DNA from: Aestuarierythrobacter sp037968495
Lineage (GTDB): Bacteria > Pseudomonadota > Alphaproteobacteria > Sphingomonadales > Sphingomonadaceae
Direction: 5' to 3'
NCBI GenBank assembly: GCA_037968495.1
Contig: JBBKVP010000002.1
Coordinates: forward strand, 49,843-113,842
Length of the DNA: 64,000 bases
Shown: piece by piece, positions 61,326-64,000 of the stretch
Layout of the letters: every line of letters begins with the position of its first letter
How positions within the stretch are numbered: position 1 is the stretch's first letter
The notes under the pieces: model-generated
Told to the model about the DNA's origin: nothing
The model's input: the letters and a program-made list of their open reading frames with translations, nothing else
Database searches by the model: none
Position numbers and translations under genes: made by a program

Positions 61326-62462
61326 ATGGATTTTAACTTTACCGAAGAACAGCGGATGGTGCGCGACAGTCTGACACGGCTCGTGCGCGAGAGTTACGAC
61401 TTTGAAACGCGGCGTTCCGTTGTCGAGAGCGAGAGCGGTTGGCGGCCTGAGCTTTGGGCGCAGATCGCGGAACTTGGTTTGCTGGGCATGCCGTTTTCCG
61501 AAGAAGACGGCGGATTTGGCGGCGGCGCCATCGACTCGCTGGTAGTAATGGAAGAGTTTGGCCGCGGACTGGTGGTCGAGCCCTATGTGCAAACCGTGGT
61601 TTGTGCGGGCGGCTTCTTCAAGCATGCCGGCACGGACGCTCAAAAGGCCGAGCATATTGGCGGGATCGTCGACGGAAGCCGGATTTATGCCTGTGCCTAT
61701 GCCGAACCGCGCGGACGCTACGACCTCGCCGATTTGGAAACAACGGCTAAGCGCACTGGCGATGGTTACGTTTTGAACGGCCACAAGGCTGTCGTAACCG
61801 CAGCCCCATGGGCGTCGCATTTGATCGTTACGGCGCGGACATCGGGTGAACGCCGCGATCATGAAGGTGTTTCGGTCTTCGTCATCGATAAGAATGCTGA
61901 TGGCGTGGTCACTCGCGATTATCCCACAGTTGACGGGCGCCGCGCCTCGGAAATTTATTTTGAGAATGCCGAAGTGCCGGCAGACGCATTGATCGGCGAA
62001 GAGGGCAGGGCTCTCCCGCTTGTTGAATTGGTCACTGATGAAGCGATAGCGGCACAATGCGCTGAAGCATGCGGCGCGATGAAGGTGGCGCACGAGATGA
62101 CAGTGGAATATTCTCGCCAACGCAAGCAGTTCGGAACGCCCATTGGCAAGTTCCAGGTGCTCCAGCACCGGATGGTCGATATGTTCACGGAATATGAGCA
62201 GTCGGTTTCGATGGCCTATCTCGCAACGCTCAAACTTGGCGAGTCAGCGAAGGAGCGGAAAAGCGCTGTTTCAGCTGCAAAGGTCCGGATCGGCCAAGCG
62301 GCTCACCGTATTGGTCAGGAAGCGATCCAAATACATGGCGGCATGGGCATGACGGACGAACTGGCTATCGGTCATTATTTCAAACGCCTGACGATCTTCG
62401 ATTCAGAATTTGGAAACGTCGATCATCACATGAAGCGGCATATCGCTTTGGCCAGCAGTTGA
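61326..62462 (+). CDS. Acyl-CoA dehydrogenase, smaller chain of a pair
   Basis: A 378-residue acyl-CoA dehydrogenase fold: YAEPRGRYDLADLETTAKRTGDGYVLNGHKAVVTAAPWASH, RQRKQFGTPIGKFQVLQHRMVDM and IQIHGGMGMTDELAIGHYFKRL. The classical GxGSD/T FAD motif is altered (EPRGRYDLAD), as seen in the smaller subunits of heterodimeric dehydrogenases (PimD-like). The Glu position is GG as in the partner. Together with the preceding gene it probably forms an alpha2beta2 enzyme. Confidence 0.83.
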   Translation: MDFNFTEEQRMVRDSLTRLVRESYDFETRRSVVESESGWRPELWAQIAELGLLGMPFSEEDGGFGGGAIDSLVVMEEFGRGLVVEPYVQTVVCAGGFFKHAGTDAQKAEHIGGIVDGSRIYACAYAEPRGRYDLADLETTAKRTGDGYVLNGHKAVVTAAPWASHLIVTARTSGERRDHEGVSVFVIDKNADGVVTRDYPTVDGRRASEIYFENAEVPADALIGEEGRALPLVELVTDEAIAAQCAEACGAMKVAHEMTVEYSRQRKQFGTPIGKFQVLQHRMVDMFTEYEQSVSMAYLATLKLGESAKERKSAVSAAKVRIGQAAHRIGQEAIQIHGGMGMTDELAIGHYFKRLTIFDSEFGNVDHHMKRHIALASS

Positions 62463-62500
62463 TTGCCTCCCGCTAGGCGAAAAATCTGAAAGTGGGGTAA

Positions 62501-62545
62501 TGGTGGACGCAGTAGGGTTCGAACCTACGACCCGCTGATTAAGAG
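62501..62545 (-). other. 3' fragment of a tRNA-Lys gene (attachment-site remnant)
   Basis: The complement of these 45 bases reads from the anticodon loop (CTCTTAATC) through the variable loop, T-arm (TTCGAAC), acceptor stem and an encoded CCA. The 5' half of the tRNA is absent: past 62545 the sequence departs from tRNA at once. A tRNA gene cut at the anticodon loop, with its 3' end on the chromosomal side, is the attachment-site product of a tyrosine-recombinase element. AAGAGCT/AGCTCTT (7 bp, perfect) spans the break at 62541-62561. The complete tRNA-Lys should lie at the other end of the island, outside the window. Confidence 0.75.
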
Positions 62546-62808
62546 CTGGCCTTAAGCTCTTGGTAAACTGTGGCAATTCGTTGCATTTGGTTGCTCGGGG
62601 CACGCGATTGTGCGGTCCGTGCATTTGCAGTGCGTTGCAGGCTATTGCGGTCCGTAGCAGCCAATTGTCAGCTCCTGTTGCCCCGTTGATGCCCAATTCG
62701 GAAACGCGTAATTTCATTAAGTTGAAATTCTGGGGGATGTCTTGCCGCGGCTGGTCCGACAAAAGTGCCTCGACGTCGGTCCTTACGACGGGCGGGTGTG
62801 GAGCATTC
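62546..62808. other. Non-coding island edge with direct repeats
   Basis: No gene is visible in 62463-62808. The segment after the tRNA fragment contains direct repeats TGCGGTCCGT (62611-62620 and 62646-62655, 35 bp apart) and several GTTGCA/TTGCATTTG motifs (near 62580-62590, 62620-62640). Such repeats often mark integrase arm-binding sites. No integrase gene is present within the window. Confidence 0.45.
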
Positions 62809-63429
62809 TTATAGAAGGCTACCCTGACCTTCGGATTTCTTCTTTCGTCGCGCCTGTCGTTGCTTGAATTTCCATGGTGGTTCAGGGTTATCCATCACCC
62901 ACAGTCCGCGTCGATTGCGCTGGGCATCTTCCTGTGCAGCAAAGTATTCCTCCTCTCGATCGAATGCGTATCGTTCGATTACCCAAGCCCAGCCGTTCAC
63001 GATCATCTCAAGTTCAATATTGCGGGTAACAGGGCGAGCTTTCTTCACCGAACCCGCGCTGCACTTGCCATTCAGGTAATACTCGATCTTCCCGACTTTC
63101 ATCTCATCCGTGAGGAACGCCATGCAGAGCATACGTTTGTAGGCATCAATGGGACTATACCCCTTCGATTCTTTGCCGATTGGTTCCAAACGAAGCGTCT
63201 TTCTGGCTATGAGGTTGGTTAGGAATTCCTTGGACTCTTGTCCAAACGGTTGTTCCATTTCCGGCGCATCGATGAAGGCAAATCGAAAAGGGACTCGCTC
63301 AATCCAAATTTCGCGAAGAGGATACCAAACCTTCGCGAGAAAGCCATCGCCATCAAAGACTTTCCCGACAACCACATTTAGCACTTCGTCGGGGTGCGCT
63401 GGAGGTGGCTCATCCGGGACAATAATCAT
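62809..63429 (-). CDS. Thermonuclease (SNase-fold) protein
   Basis: A 206-residue protein of the staphylococcal nuclease family. The core is clear: VVGKVFDGDGFLAKV (calcium/DNA-binding Asp), RFAFIDAPEMEQPFGQESKEF with the Arg-x4-Asp-x2-Glu spacing (R, D and E as in the catalytic R35, D40, E43), and DAYKRMLCMAFL with the second catalytic Arg (R87). The C-terminus has a basic tail (FKQRQARRKKKSEGQ). No signal peptide: it is probably intracellular. Its gene is on the island side of the tRNA fragment, next to the McrC gene, and its GC content looks lower than in the core genes. Confidence 0.85.
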   Translation of the reverse strand: MIIVPDEPPPAHPDEVLNVVVGKVFDGDGFLAKVWYPLREIWIERVPFRFAFIDAPEMEQPFGQESKEFLTNLIARKTLRLEPIGKESKGYSPIDAYKRMLCMAFLTDEMKVGKIEYYLNGKCSAGSVKKARPVTRNIELEMIVNGWAWVIERYAFDREEEYFAAQEDAQRNRRGLWVMDNPEPPWKFKQRQARRKKKSEGQGSLL

Positions 63430-63527
63430 CCGAATTAATCTGCCTGATAGAGTGTGAAAGCCATCGCCGTTAAGGTGCCGCAGATGAATTGATTAATCAA
63501 CGCAGCATGAAAGTTCGCCACCCCGCA

Positions 63528-64000
63528 CTAGTTGACTAGCAAAGACAATAGCTCTGCTTCGATTTGCTTCCAGGGCTGTTCCAAATTTACTGTTGCGAGG
63601 CGAACTGAATGCCCCTGAATTTCATAATTGTCGGCGATCCTTGGACCATTCTGTGGGTACAAAAGCATCCCCTCCGCTGAGGGTCTTATGCGCTTATCGC
63701 TTTCCGCGTTCTTGAGGTATGTGAACAGCTGATAGAGGTTCGCGGATATGTAACTTTCCTTGCCCCAGTTTTCCTGCATCGCATTAGGGTAGTACTTCGT
63801 ATCAATGATGATTTGCCTATCTGGGCAGTCTAGAAACACATCAGTGACCATCTGCGGAAGGAGCGTTGGATCGCTGCCGCCAATGGCTGTAGCATCCCAC
63901 TTTAAGGCTAAGGGTACGACCCTGAATTTCTTCTCGTTTTTCCGATAAAAATTCCGAACAAAAGCTTCAAATACTTTGCCCATTTGAACCCCGTCACCCA
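63528..64000 (-). CDS. mcrC: McrC-type restriction endonuclease subunit, C-terminal part (window-truncated)
   Basis: The frame is open to the window edge, so the protein continues beyond 64000; an internal ATG at 63983 is not the true start. The visible 157 residues are the nuclease domain of McrC (5-methylcytosine-specific restriction system): MGKVFEAFVRNFYRKN, then PDxxD/ExK-like features, TDVFLDCPDRQIIIDTKYY with Asp and Lys, then LYQLFTYLKN and EGMLLYPQNGPRI. In McrBC the McrB GTPase moves along DNA and McrC cuts between two modified recognition sites. McrB should lie upstream, outside the window. Confidence 0.7.
   Translation of the reverse strand, partial: GDGVQMGKVFEAFVRNFYRKNEKKFRVVPLALKWDATAIGGSDPTLLPQMVTDVFLDCPDRQIIIDTKYYPNAMQENWGKESYISANLYQLFTYLKNAESDKRIRPSAEGMLLYPQNGPRIADNYEIQGHSVRLATVNLEQPWKQIEAELLSLLVN

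Overview
The window looks like core chromosome from a sphingomonad alphaproteobacterium, probably the Erythrobacteraceae (Erythrobacter/Altererythrobacter group). This rests on gene order (dnaG-rpoD-rpiB-glyA-nrdR; carA-carB-greA), on alphaproteobacterial families (DUF4170, DUF6356, DUF2177, small single-chain PurL) and on GC-rich coding sequence. The species assignment is inference. Nearly all genes are intact housekeeping genes, tightly packed and often with stop/start overlaps (TGATG, TAATG, ATGA, GTGA).

Layout: 0-1.6 kb amino acid permease; 1.6-2.1 kb a general-stress PPOX protein; 2.3-9.5 kb a complete minus-strand phosphate regulon (phoR-pstS-pstC-pstA-pstB-phoU-phoB) with a Pho box before pstS; 9.5-9.8 kb two identical tRNA-Glu genes with a clear promoter; 9.8-13.6 kb recJ, a flavodoxin-like gene and two broken genes, one with an in-frame stop and one (AHH-type nuclease) with a frameshift; 13.6-15.7 kb nitronate monooxygenase and amidohydrolase; 15.9-21.3 kb branched-chain amino acid genes (ilvI-ilvH-ilvC, leuA) with a candidate leucine leader peptide before leuA and a hairpin/U-tract before ilvI; 21.3-24 kb miaA and serB with overlapping 5' ends, then coq4; 24-28.1 kb nitroreductase, purL and two small membrane proteins; 28.2-36.4 kb xseB-ispA-coaD, a secreted PPIase, queA, an ABC-2 exporter, two outer-membrane-type proteins and tgt; 36.4-45.3 kb rpsD, chorismate mutase and the yqeY-dnaG-rpoD-rpiB-glyA-nrdR-trmJ series; 45.5-50.9 kb carA, an unusual small membrane protein, carB and greA; 51-53.2 kb a stress-type membrane protein operon resembling yqjD/yqjE; 53.3-58.5 kb enolase, M13 peptidase, ribH and a RibB-like fusion; 58.6-62.5 kb DUF6356, YeiH-type exporter and a paired acyl-CoA dehydrogenase operon behind a nested palindrome; 62.5-64 kb the edge of an integrated island.

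The points most worth following are: (1) the RibB fusion at 57253-58521, which carries an N-terminal helix-turn-helix, has lost the GTP cyclohydrolase II zinc cysteines, and sits behind a perfect 18-bp palindrome, suggesting a self-regulating enzyme; (2) the island edge at 62.5 kb, where the 3' half of a tRNA-Lys gene is followed by a nuclease of the SNase fold and the C-terminal nuclease domain of McrC, the profile of a defence island; (3) the leuA leader peptide rich in CTA codons; (4) the two adjacent disrupted genes at 12.3-13.6 kb; (5) a wHTH-like, tail-anchored small protein wedged translationally between carA and carB. No CRISPR array, insertion sequence, rRNA operon or complete prophage was seen.
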